DNA from: Desulfobulbaceae bacterium
Lineage (GTDB): Bacteria > Desulfobacterota > Desulfobulbia > Desulfobulbales > SURF-16
Assembly (NCBI GenBank): GCA_023230525.1
Contig: JALNXE010000037.1
Location: forward strand, 1 to 37,995
Direction: 5' to 3'
DNA: 37,995 nt
Position 1 is the stretch's first letter; each line of letters begins with the position of its first letter. Below are positions 1 through 7,721 of the stretch, in pieces. The notes under the pieces are model-generated. The model worked only from the letters and a program-made list of their open reading frames with translations, ran no database searches and was not told the origin of the DNA. A program made the position numbers and the translations under genes.

Positions 1-103
1 CTCTGCGCTCCTCAACCCGACGGTTTAAATAATCCAGAGGCGAAACGAAATAGTGCTTGACAGTAGTCGGCTCATAGAAGGAGCGGGCCTTGCCCGCGAT
101 AGA
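1..103. repeat. Left copy of window-terminal inverted repeat
   Basis: The first 103 bases are the reverse complement of 37874-37976, with a single mismatch at position 90. The match covers about 76 bases of ordinary sequence plus the first arm of a GC-rich palindrome (79-99) and stops just after that arm. Because the window starts inside the repeat, its true left limit cannot be seen. It may be a genuine long inverted repeat bounding the locus, or the same genomic repeat reached from both ends of an assembled contig. Confidence 0.9.
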
Positions 104-147
104 GATCGCCGCAATGCCACGGAAGTCGCGGGCATGGCCCGCTCCTA
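78..147. repeat. GC-rich paired palindrome, copy 1
   Basis: Arms at 79-99 and 126-146 are inverted copies of the motif AGGAGCGGGCCATGCCCGCGA (here with CCTTG in place of CCATG), separated by a variable spacer of about 26 bases. Each arm is itself palindromic (GGGC..GCCC), so the unit can fold as a long hairpin or as two small ones. The same design recurs at 875-942, 27918-27969, 32113-32181 and 37832-37898. It resembles REP/BIME or small MITE-type elements. Confidence 0.85.
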
Positions 148-189
148 CGGCCTGCCTGCACAGCAAGACAGACAAAAGACTTTCCAACA

Positions 190-702
190 TGAAAAAAGCT
201 GCTCCATCCCCATCTTCAAACCAGGCTATAGGGCCTTCCCCCGTCACAAGAAAACAAAACCGCGGTTCGACCCAAATTACTCCATTCCGGAAGACCAATA
301 CATCATGGTCTGACTGCCCATGCTGAAAACAAAGCAGGAAAGGATGAGGATAACATCCCCTGGTTTCTGAATCACTTTCACGATCCGCTGCAGGAGTGGG
401 ATGAAGCGGGACTGGGCATTCCCATTATCCCCCAATCCGATTCTACGCTGACCTATGCCCAGCTGCAGCTCGCCCCCCATTACTGGCAGAAGGCCCGTCG
501 CATAAATTCAATGCTCCGCACAGGGAGTGAAGAAGAATATGCCTCACTCTTTCTGACGATGGGACAGTATCAGCACCCTCCGTTTCTGATCAGCTCCTTG
601 TTTGAAGAGCCCGCCCCTATTCCGTACTGCCGCCCCCTCTGCGCAGCAAAATACTTGTTTTGTCCGCCCAGATACCTTATGTTCCAGGTGAACAGCCCTT
701 AA
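190..702 (+). pseudogene. Eroded gene, zinc-dependent phospholipase-like family
   Basis: From about 232 to the stop at 702 one frame is open and reads HHGLTAHAENKAG, then NHFHDPLQEWDEAGL near 365-410. The FHDPL..WDEAGL pattern resembles secreted deltaproteobacterial proteins annotated as zinc-dependent phospholipase C-like; this is a recalled similarity, not a search. Upstream coding sense (RFDPNYSIPEDQYIMV) lies in a different frame ending near 312, which implies at least one frameshift around 305-312. No intact start or signal peptide is seen, and the C-terminal two thirds expected for the family are missing. I read it as a remnant and the family call is tentative. Confidence 0.4.
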
Positions 703-733
703 CAAATGATAATCCAAACGAACCAGGTCACCC

Positions 734-898
734 ATGCCATTAACATCTCAGGATAAAGAGAATTTAAAAAAAGAACTGGCTATAACTCTGAGCGAAGAGC
801 CGGAAGTGATCAAAGTGATTGTCTTCGGATGCGAACTTATCCAACTGTTGGCCGTAACCTGTCATTCCTGCCGTAGGAGCGGGCCATGCCCGCGATAA
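734..898 (+). pseudogene. Truncated nucleotidyltransferase, interrupted by palindrome
   Basis: An ATG at 734 opens a 54-codon frame that begins like a small MNT-type nucleotidyltransferase: helix, then VIKVIVFG, the strand that normally runs into the GS..G catalytic loop. Instead of the expected GSxxxG the reading continues CELIQLLAV and then into the palindromic repeat at 875-895, where it stops. The catalytic aspartates are therefore absent and the product should be inactive. Complete relatives lie at 28918-29220 and 29222-29614. The likely history is decay of an MNT gene with insertion or recombination at the repeat. Confidence 0.5.
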
Positions 899-943
899 CG
901 ATGTTTCCGAAATGCCAAGGGTCACGGGCATGGCCCGCTCCTG
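874..943. repeat. GC-rich paired palindrome, copy 2
   Basis: Arms at 875-895 and 922-942 are inverted copies of the family motif (AGGAGCGGGCCATGCCCGCGA), separated by a spacer unrelated to the other copies. It ends the reading frame of the nucleotidyltransferase fragment on its left. About 60 bases of low-information sequence separate it from the next plausible gene start at 1012. Confidence 0.85.
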
Positions 944-1011
944 CGACGCGAGACTTGCAAGGTTCATTGTTCCTGCGGGCTGAGCTGGCGGTGAGCCGGA
1001 ATCCCTTATTA

Positions 1012-1365
1012 ATGCTACAAAAGCTCGTCCTCATCCTGCTACTTCTCACCCTGCCTCAAACCGCCAAGGCCTATTGGCTGGAAAATGAACCGGAACCCTT
1101 CTCCCTCCGCGAGCGGGAACACGCCCCACCAACCAAGGGGAAAATGCTGTTTGCCGTCCAAGACAATTTCAAACTTTTTACCGATGAAATTGATTCCGGC
1201 CCGATGCTGCTGCCCCATTCCGATTATTTTGTGCCGGCGGATATTATTGACATCAATCTCCCCCTCTTTGGTATCTTCAGTCACCCCGCAAAATCGATTG
1301 AAGATCCTATCGCCAATCTGTTATATGCAAATCTAATCACCATTCATACCTCTAACCGGCCTTAA
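1012..1365 (+). CDS. Small exported protein of unknown function
   Basis: The 117-residue product starts MLQKLVLILLLLTLPQTAKA, a typical Sec signal peptide with a likely AKA-Y cleavage near residue 20. The mature part has a charged segment, then a stretch ending in PLFGIFSHPAKSIEDP. I do not recognise a domain. The same frame is open upstream to 886, but that section is only the palindromic repeat read through, so the ATG at 1012 in front of the signal peptide is the better start. No strong ribosome binding site is seen. Given the decayed genes to its left, it could also be the 5' part of a longer gene. Confidence 0.45.
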   Translation: MLQKLVLILLLLTLPQTAKAYWLENEPEPFSLREREHAPPTKGKMLFAVQDNFKLFTDEIDSGPMLLPHSDYFVPADIIDINLPLFGIFSHPAKSIEDPIANLLYANLITIHTSNRP

Positions 1366-1502
1366 GCAAACAAATGTTAAGACTGCTTAAAAATTTTTAA
1401 GTTATCATCATATTCCAAATGTATTTACTGAAACAATATTGAACAATCACTCCTAAATAAATCTACCTAGTTATAGAAATACGCAACCCTCCATTTGCGA
1501 CA

Positions 1503-1518
1503 CGGCATACTTTTCGCA
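1503..1518 (+). promoter_or_regulatory. Candidate sigma-54 promoter for the FN3 gene
   Basis: The sequence CGGCATACTTTTCGCA has GG at 1504-1505, GC at 1516-1517 and exactly 10 bases between them, the RpoN -24/-12 spacing. It lacks the T before GG and the ideal CACG. It would start transcription around 1530, some 70 bases before the ATG at 1599, the same leader length as the stronger site in front of the PEP-CTERM gene at 30487. Confidence 0.4.
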
Positions 1519-1598
1519 TTACTTCCAAAGTAATTTAAGACAACAACCAACAAACGAACGAACAAATTTTAACCTCCTTCACTCGTCAGGCATAAACC

Positions 1599-1958
1599 AT
1601 GAAAAGTATATTTTTTGCTCCCCTGCTTGTTACACAACTTCTTCTTGCCATCGTTGCCCCAACAATTGCCTCCAGCGCCACAAAATCAGTCACCATAGAT
1701 TGGGCCATTGCGGACACGACCAACGTCACCGGTTACAAGGTGTATTATTCGTACTGGAGCGATATGTCTTCAAAAATGCTGGCTTGCGAGACCAACGATC
1801 CCACTGTCACCTCTTTAACCTGCGCCAATGTTAGCATCGCCAGCACCCCAGTTTATTTTATTATTGCAGCGGTAACAGCACAAAGAGAGCTTACTTCAGC
1901 AAGCGAAACCTCGCCTGCCATCTCCACGGTGCAAAACTTCAACTTATTGATTGAATGA
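1599..1958 (+). CDS. Secreted single-domain fibronectin type III-like protein
   Basis: The 119-residue product has a signal peptide (about residues 1-25, cleavage near IASS-A) followed by one domain with fibronectin type III features: VTIDWAIAD at the A/B strands, TGYKVYYS as the typical C-strand GYxVYxS, and VYFIIAAVTAQ as the F strand before SETSPA. Such domains usually mediate adhesion or carbohydrate contact outside the cell. It has no PEP-CTERM tail, so the exosortase would not anchor it. It is a single transcription unit between AT-rich gaps, with a possible sigma-54 site upstream. Confidence 0.65.
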   Translation: MKSIFFAPLLVTQLLLAIVAPTIASSATKSVTIDWAIADTTNVTGYKVYYSYWSDMSSKMLACETNDPTVTSLTCANVSIASTPVYFIIAAVTAQRELTSASETSPAISTVQNFNLLIE

Positions 1959-2391
1959 TTAATCCGGATAATGCCGACAGGCCTTATTAATAAAGTTTTT
2001 GACAACGATGATGGTACTTGCTGCTAGTGTCATGTTAACCTTGAAATACTGCAAAAAAAAGATGTACAATTTCTTCATAATCAACCGAGGAGGCTTGCCT
2101 ATGAAGAAACACATCGGGACAATCATCAAGGCTGAAAGAGAAATTCTCAGTAGGCTCATATTGAGGAGAAAACAATAAAAATGCTAAGGTAATATGACAG
2201 TTTACTACAAAATGGTATTGCAAAGTGTCTCATTTTTCTTAATAAATTCAAAGATTTGCCATAAAACATTTATGAACTAATTTGTTGATTTTATTATGAA
2301 AAACACATTTTTTTTACAACACCCTTTACAACGGTTGCTCGGATAAAATTGTCACGCCTTTATCAGACACTTGATGGTTAACGAGACACTA
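1959..2391. other. AT-rich gap left of the IS630 element
   Basis: No convincing gene of normal size is present. A 25-codon frame with a good ribosome binding site (2101-2178) is the only coding hint. The rest is AT-rich with several T- and A-runs and ends at the TA target dinucleotide of the insertion sequence (2390-2391). Confidence 0.6.
2101..2178 (+). CDS. Possible 25-residue peptide
   Basis: GAGGAGG lies about 7 bases upstream of an ATG that opens the frame MKKHIGTIIKAEREILSRLI, ending at 2178 after 25 codons. The peptide is basic and probably helical. The strong ribosome binding site is the only argument for translation; it could be the 5' remnant of a longer gene. No function is proposed. 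Confidence 0.2.
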   Translation: MKKHIGTIIKAEREILSRLILRRKQ

Positions 2392-3618
2392 GTACAATGT
2401 AAAATTTAAACATTCGTATTTTTGTGTGATATTTGTTATAGTCGTCTTCAAAATACAAGGAGGACGACGACATGGCGCCACGATACAGAGTGACATTAGC
2501 AAAAGAGGAAAGGGAAGACTTGGAGGCGATCTCAACCAAGGGGAGAAGGGCAGCCCGCACCGTATTATATGCTCGAGCATTACTTCTGCTTGATGCGGGG
2601 GAACATGGACCGAAGTGGGTTGTCGCTCAAGTCGCAGAAGCTTTAGGGACAACGACTCGAAGTTTAGAACACTTAAAAAAACGATTTGTAGAAGAAGGCC
2701 TTTCTGCCGCCATTGAACGTAAGGAGCGAGAGACCCCTCCGCGCGAAATTCAATTCGGAGGCGAATTTGAAGCACATCTTTTGGCCTTGGCATGTTCGGA
2801 TGCCCCAGCAGGCAAAAAACGATGGACAGTACGTCTGTTGGCTGAGAAAATGGTCGAGCTGAAGATGGTACCGAGTGTTTCTCCGATGACGGTATGTAAC
2901 ACTTTAAAAAAAATGAACTTAAGCCTCACCAAAGCAAATACTGGAAGATACCGCCGGATGAAAACGCCAGTTTTGTAGCGGCGATGGAAGATATACTCGA
3001 AGTTTATGCGCGTCCGTATAGCCAAGAATTCCCGGTCGTGTGCATGGATGAATCGAGTGTACAGTTGATCGGGGAGGTGCATGAGCCTATTCCGGCAGCC
3101 CCTGGCCATCCTGTTCTGATGGATGATGAATATGTTCGCAATGGGGTCGCAAGCATATTGCTTGAGGTAGAACCGCTTGGGGGAAAGCGCAAGGTAAAAA
3201 TTACCGAACAGCGGACACGGATTGACTGGGCTCATTTCATCAAAGAGATGCTTGAAGAGCGTTATGCAGATGCCAAGAAAGTAGTTTTGGTCATGGATAA
3301 CCTCAATACACACGACACGGCCTCGCTATATGCGGCGTTTCCACCTGAAGAAGCCAGGAGCTTGGCGGAACGTCTTGAAATACACTACACCCCGAAACAT
3401 GGGAGTTGGCTGAACATAGCAGAGATTGAACTCAGTGTATTGAAGCGGCAATGCCTTGCAGGGCGAATTGATTGTATCGAGAAGATGCGAGCTGAAGTGG
3501 CGGCATGGAACACCGACAGAAATAACCGCCAGACTAAGGTTGATTGGCAGTTTAGAACAGATGATGCGCGAATAAAACTAAAACGACTTTATCCGAAACT
3601 TTAACATATACTATGTAC
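2392..3618 (+). mobile_element. IS630-family insertion sequence
   Basis: About 1.23 kb flanked by TA on both sides (2390-2391 and 3619-3620), the IS630/mariner target duplication. The ends are imperfect inverted repeats starting GTACAATGTAAAATTTAAAC on the left and GTACATAGTATATGTTAAAG on the right (read inward). Inside is a transposase in two overlapping frames with the DDE residues present. It lies between the FN3 gene and the beta-helix gene and interrupts no recognisable gene. Confidence 0.85.
2472..3604 (+). CDS. IS630 transposase, OrfA-OrfB joined by -1 frameshift
   Basis: Frame A (2472-2978, 168 residues) carries the N-terminal helix-turn-helix region. Frame B (open from about 2907, own ATG at 2984, ending 3604) carries the catalytic domain. 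The run of eight A at 2906-2913 is a slippery A-AAA-AAA site: a -1 slip there gives TLKKNELKPHQSKYWKIPPD, which matches the usual IS630 linker, whereas frame A without slipping runs into an unrelated tail. The joined product is about 377 residues, normal for the family. Catalytic residues are visible: D in VVCMDESSVQL, D in VLVMDNLNTH and E in GSWLNIAEIE. The element may be active. A sequencing error in the A run is the alternative explanation. Confidence 0.85.
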
Positions 3619-3748
3619 TAGGTCACTATCATTACAATACAGTAATTCTTTGCCTGATTAGCTGACATACACAAAACACCCAAGTCCGCTTTAATCTAAA
3701 TAATTTTATTTATTCGCAGTACTGGACGAATGGGAATGGAGGATAACT

Positions 3749-5239
3749 ATGAGATTTAAAACCATTACAAAATTAATACTCGGGCTATTTCTGATTTTTA
3801 ATGTTGAGAGCGCCTATGCCGCTATTTATTATATCAGTCCCACTGTCAATGGAGGTAGCGATTCCGGCGATGGTAGCCAAGGGAAGCCGTGGGCGACATT
3901 TGCTTATGCTTTTTCGAAAATGACAAGCGGTGATACACTCTATATCATGGATGGGACATACAACCAGCAATTGAACAATATGCCTTCAGGGACTGACCCC
4001 TCAAACCCGACGCGAATCCTGGCACAAAATCCCCATAAGGTGACAATTGACGGGCAAGGCAGTATTAACCCCATTCGCATCAGCGGGAAATCGTATGTTG
4101 AACTTGATGGGATCAGGGTGAAAAATGCAAATACTGGAACTTCTTATTTGAATGATGTGATGGTTATTGAAAATTGCAGCTATATTACTGTTCGCCGTAG
4201 TGGTTTCTGGCAAGCAGGCACATATATGCACAATCTACCCGTCAAAATCAGCGGTTCTTCCTATTGCCTTTTTGAAGATGTCTGGGTGTTTGGCCGTGGC
4301 AGGTATTGCTTGATGGACTTTCAAGGACATTACAACACATTCCGCCGCGTTGTCGCCCGATGGGATAGCGGTACCTATGTTGGACAACCTAATGCCGGGA
4401 TATCGATTTACAATTCTCACCATGAATTGATCGAAAACTGTATTGTCATCGATTCCAATGAACAAAAAGTGCAACCTAGTCACTCCGGAATTGCAATTTA
4501 TGCTCATCTCACTGCCCCAACGAATATTACCTTTCGAGGGAATATAATTCTGAACAATCGCCGCTCATCTCCAACGGCTACTAAAATAGTCGGTATGGTA
4601 GTGGACCCTGGTCCGGAAGCAGGGATGTATGCAAATGATATCGACATCAAGGATTGTGTTATTTGGAGTAATGATAGCGGGTTGAGCTTGAGCGGCTTAG
4701 GCAATGAAGTAGGGCATCCGATCCGGCTGGATCATTCGACTATCGGCAAAAGTGGTGTGGGTGATGGACTATATCAAGGGAGCAACTATCGCGGGACTAT
4801 ATTGACGAACTCTCTCATTACAGACAATTTCCAATATGGTGTCAACAATAACTCAGGAGCGGATCAGATGGCAATAAACTATATAAACAACTCAATGAAT
4901 GCCGTCGGCGAATACAAGAACGCAACATGCAGTAGCGGATGTCTATCTTCATCGCCATTTGAGGAAGGATCTTTAAAATACCTGCCCAGAATTGAGGCTG
5001 AGTCTTCCTTGTCCATGGCAGACATGAACGGATCAAACATCGGAGCCAATATCGAAAAACGCTATGTCAATGGTGTGTTGACAGCAGAATCTCTTTGGCC
5101 TTGGCCCTATGAGGATTGGATTCAGGAAGACATGCGTGAAATTTCGACACGAGGGTTCTGTGCGGATGGACAAACTTTGACGAAATACATTTGGGTCTAT
5201 CTTGGCAATCCATTGATCAGGAATGTGATCATGCAGTAG
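3749..5239 (+). CDS. Secreted right-handed parallel beta-helix protein
   Basis: The 496-residue product has a signal peptide (MRFKTITKLILGLFLIFNVE, cleavage near AYA-A at residue 25) and then IYYISPTVNGGSDSGDGSQG..PWATFAYA, the start typical of the DUF1565/pectate-lyase-like beta-helix family. Repeated short strands with N and G turns follow to about residue 380. GGAGG sits 7 bases before the ATG. Proteins of this type are common in exosortase A EPS loci and may bind, cleave or epimerise polysaccharide; no catalytic residues can be assigned from sequence alone. The last 11 bases overlap the 3' end of the convergent deacetylase gene, so the two transcripts meet tail to tail. Confidence 0.75.
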   Translation: MRFKTITKLILGLFLIFNVESAYAAIYYISPTVNGGSDSGDGSQGKPWATFAYAFSKMTSGDTLYIMDGTYNQQLNNMPSGTDPSNPTRILAQNPHKVTIDGQGSINPIRISGKSYVELDGIRVKNANTGTSYLNDVMVIENCSYITVRRSGFWQAGTYMHNLPVKISGSSYCLFEDVWVFGRGRYCLMDFQGHYNTFRRVVARWDSGTYVGQPNAGISIYNSHHELIENCIVIDSNEQKVQPSHSGIAIYAHLTAPTNITFRGNIILNNRRSSPTATKIVGMVVDPGPEAGMYANDIDIKDCVIWSNDSGLSLSGLGNEVGHPIRLDHSTIGKSGVGDGLYQGSNYRGTILTNSLITDNFQYGVNNNSGADQMAINYINNSMNAVGEYKNATCSSGCLSSSPFEEGSLKYLPRIEAESSLSMADMNGSNIGANIEKRYVNGVLTAESLWPWPYEDWIQEDMREISTRGFCADGQTLTKYIWVYLGNPLIRNVIMQ

Positions 5240-5864
5240 TAATATCTTTTCTCCTTTGCAAAGAGCCAAAGCTAAAACCGGACTCGCGAAGATCAATTAT
5301 GATTTCTCGAAGAACACGAGGCGTTACTTCAGCATCGTCATGAAAGAGGAAGATGTCTCCCTGCTGGATGTTTCTCTTTTCAAATCGATTTACGATGGAC
5401 TTGGCATCGCATCCTAAGGAGTCACCGCTATCAACGCTCCACTGGATGAACCTCTTATTATACAGTCCAAAGACAAAAAGAGATAGAATGGTGATTTTCC
5501 CATACGGGGGACGGAAAAATTGTACTTCCTGACCATAAGAGCGGAAAAGGATTTTCATCCGCTGGCATTCCGCAATGAGTTCGGACAAAAAGAGTTCATT
5601 CATCGGGCGATGGTCAAAGGCGTGATAGGCTAAGGCATGTCCGGAACGATGAATTTCCCTCACGACGTGAGGATATTGTTCCATTTTCCTCCCTTCTAGG
5701 AAAAAAGTGGCCTTAGTATTCGTCTCATCCAATATTTTTAGGATAGCCGGCGTTCCTTGGGGATCAGGTCCATCGTCGAACGTAAGGAAGACAAAAGGCG
5801 ACGCGGGGAACCTATAGATAACAATGGGGGATAATAGATTTTTTACTAATTGTTTCAAAGGCAT
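5229..5864 (-). CDS. NodB-type polysaccharide deacetylase
   Basis: The 211-residue product removes acyl groups from a polysaccharide or glycan precursor. NodB motifs are in order: TFDDGPDP (residues about 28-35, metal-binding Asp pair), the histidine motif HALAYHAFDH, RPPYG, and FLFHDD near residue 175. The reading frame extends to a GTG at 5888, but the ATG at 5864 overlaps the upstream asparagine-synthase stop by only 10 bases and keeps the conserved region intact, so I prefer it. No signal peptide is obvious, although the hydrophobic N-terminus (NLLSPIVIYRF) could be a membrane anchor. It is the last gene of the minus-strand EPS operon. Confidence 0.85.
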   Translation of the reverse strand: MPLKQLVKNLLSPIVIYRFPASPFVFLTFDDGPDPQGTPAILKILDETNTKATFFLEGRKMEQYPHVVREIHRSGHALAYHAFDHRPMNELFLSELIAECQRMKILFRSYGQEVQFFRPPYGKITILSLFVFGLYNKRFIQWSVDSGDSLGCDAKSIVNRFEKRNIQQGDIFLFHDDAEVTPRVLREIIIDLRESGFSFGSLQRRKDITTA

Positions 5865-7717
5865 TGGTCGATAAATTTCCTGTGCCACAATTCCAGAACG
5901 AGCAGTGATAAAATTCGCCTACTCATATCCACCTTGCCTGTTTCGTGTAATTCGAGGATCCTCTTGACATAGGCAGGGTGGATGTATCTCCGATCTGTAG
6001 TTTTTTTATCAAGCAAAATCTCACGAACCGAATTCCTAAGGCCGCCCCGAAACCATCGCGCGATAGGAACTGGAAATCCCTTTTTTTTCTGAAATATCAT
6101 GCTATCAGGAAGATAGCGGCGCATGAAGTCCTTGAGGATATATTTCCCTTGTCCGGAGACAATTTTATAAGAATCGGGAATAGAAAGGCCAAATTCAACA
6201 AGACGATGATCAAGGAACGGCACTCGGAGCTCGATGGAAGCGGCCATGGTCATTTTGTCAGCCTTGAGAAGGAGATCGTCTGGCAGCCAACTGTGGATGT
6301 CCGCATACTGCATTCGCTGCAGGTTGGTACCATTTTTCAAGGCGGAAAAAAGTGAATGAAAAGTTTTATCCACTTTCCCGACTGTCGAGAAAAGATCTGG
6401 CGTATACATTACTCTCTTGATAGAATCCGTCACATCTTGGGAAATGCCCTTATACCGATGCGCAAGCGGCGATGACAACCAGTCACAATACTTGGCTATT
6501 TTTTCGCGACGTCGAGAGGCAACATGCGCTATTTGTTGCGAAAGGCAGGAAGGGATCAGCCGTCTCATGAGATCAACCTTACCCGACAGGAGATAAAGCG
6601 GGTAACCAGCAAAAACTTCATCCGCCCCCTCCCCGGAAAGGAGGACTGTAGCATGCTGTTTCGCGACCCTAGACAATTGAAGCAATGCCACTGCTGCTGC
6701 TTCAACAAGCGGCTCCTCACAATACGTTAATAAATCGTCCGTGGCTACAAAGAAATCAGCGTGCTGAAGAATGTATTCATGGTGATCCGTAGAGAATCGT
6801 GAGGCAACAGCCTTGGCGGCCGATAATTCGCTAAGGGCAGGGTCGTCGGCATAGCCAACTGAAAATGTACTGATCTGCCTCCCCAACTGTTCCACAATCG
6901 TTGCCACCAAAGCACTTGAGTCAACCCCTCCACTTAAAAAAACCCCAACAGGAACATCACTGATCAAACGTAAGCGAACACTATCTTCCAACAAACGCGA
7001 CAGCTCTTCCTGGGCCTCTTGATACGAAAGAGAACAGACCGGTGATGGTGGGATATCCCAGTATTTATGGCTGGAAAAATTGCCGTTTTTAAGAATCCCG
7101 CAATGGCCGGGGAGAAGCTTCTTGATTCCAGCAAACATGGTTTGCTGGCCTGGGACATAGCCTAATGTCAGGTAGTAATCAAGGGCAGACAGGTTCACCT
7201 CGGCCCGGACCAGATCTGTAGCGAGCAATGCCGTAATCTCTGAGGCGAAGATAAAAAAATCTTCCGTTTCAATGTAATAAAGAGGCTTAATCCCAAGCCG
7301 GTCACGAGCGATAACAAGAGAGTCATTTTCATAATCGTGGATGGCAAAGGCAAACATTCCTATGAACTTGGCAAGACATTCATTTCCGTATAAGGAATAG
7401 GCTTGAAGGAGAACTTCCGTGTCAGAATTTGTCCGGAACGGAAAAGGAGATGGCATTTCCTTTTTGATTCGTTGATAATTATAAATTTCCCCATTAAAGA
7501 CAACCGTGTACCTACCGGTTGCATCTTTCATGGGTTGCCCACCCCCCTCAAGATCGATGATGCTCAATCGGCGATGCCCTAAATAGACGCCATCACCACT
7601 GTCAAAGAAACCATCGCCATTGGGGCCGCGATGTGCCATGGCTGAAGTCATCTTCTGGATTAACTCATGCCCATTGGAGTTAGGTCGATGAAATACTATA
7701 CCGCAAATCCCGCACAT
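5855..7717 (-). CDS. asnB: Asparagine synthase-like amidotransferase (XrtA type)
   Basis: The 620-residue product has the two-domain layout of glutamine-hydrolysing asparagine synthases. The glutaminase domain begins with Met-Cys-Gly-Ile-Cys-Gly, the Cys being the N-terminal nucleophile, and has RLSIIDLEGG and NGEIYN. The synthetase domain has the PP-loop SGGVDSS near residue 265. The frame extends 5 codons upstream to a GTG at 7732, but the nucleophile must be residue 2, which fixes the start at 7717. It lies 4 bases after the preceding glycosyltransferase. Members in exosortase A loci form their own subfamily and probably amidate an EPS sugar rather than make asparagine; that substrate is inferred from context. 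Confidence 0.9.
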   Translation of the reverse strand: MCGICGIVFHRPNSNGHELIQKMTSAMAHRGPNGDGFFDSGDGVYLGHRRLSIIDLEGGGQPMKDATGRYTVVFNGEIYNYQRIKKEMPSPFPFRTNSDTEVLLQAYSLYGNECLAKFIGMFAFAIHDYENDSLVIARDRLGIKPLYYIETEDFFIFASEITALLATDLVRAEVNLSALDYYLTLGYVPGQQTMFAGIKKLLPGHCGILKNGNFSSHKYWDIPPSPVCSLSYQEAQEELSRLLEDSVRLRLISDVPVGVFLSGGVDSSALVATIVEQLGRQISTFSVGYADDPALSELSAAKAVASRFSTDHHEYILQHADFFVATDDLLTYCEEPLVEAAAVALLQLSRVAKQHATVLLSGEGADEVFAGYPLYLLSGKVDLMRRLIPSCLSQQIAHVASRRREKIAKYCDWLSSPLAHRYKGISQDVTDSIKRVMYTPDLFSTVGKVDKTFHSLFSALKNGTNLQRMQYADIHSWLPDDLLLKADKMTMAASIELRVPFLDHRLVEFGLSIPDSYKIVSGQGKYILKDFMRRYLPDSMIFQKKKGFPVPIARWFRGGLRNSVREILLDKKTTDRRYIHPAYVKRILELHETGKVDMSRRILSLLVLELWHRKFIDQCL

Positions 7718-7721
7718 ACTG

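Noticed and set aside
886..1011. Upstream extension of the exported protein frame
   Set aside because: The extra 42 codons are the palindromic repeat and its flank; the signal peptide begins at 1012.
3004..3192. Short frames antisense to the transposase
   Set aside because: They are shadow frames with no start signals.
2750..3313. 187-codon frame opposite the transposase
   Set aside because: It is antisense to conserved catalytic sequence of IS630 and has no recognisable motifs.
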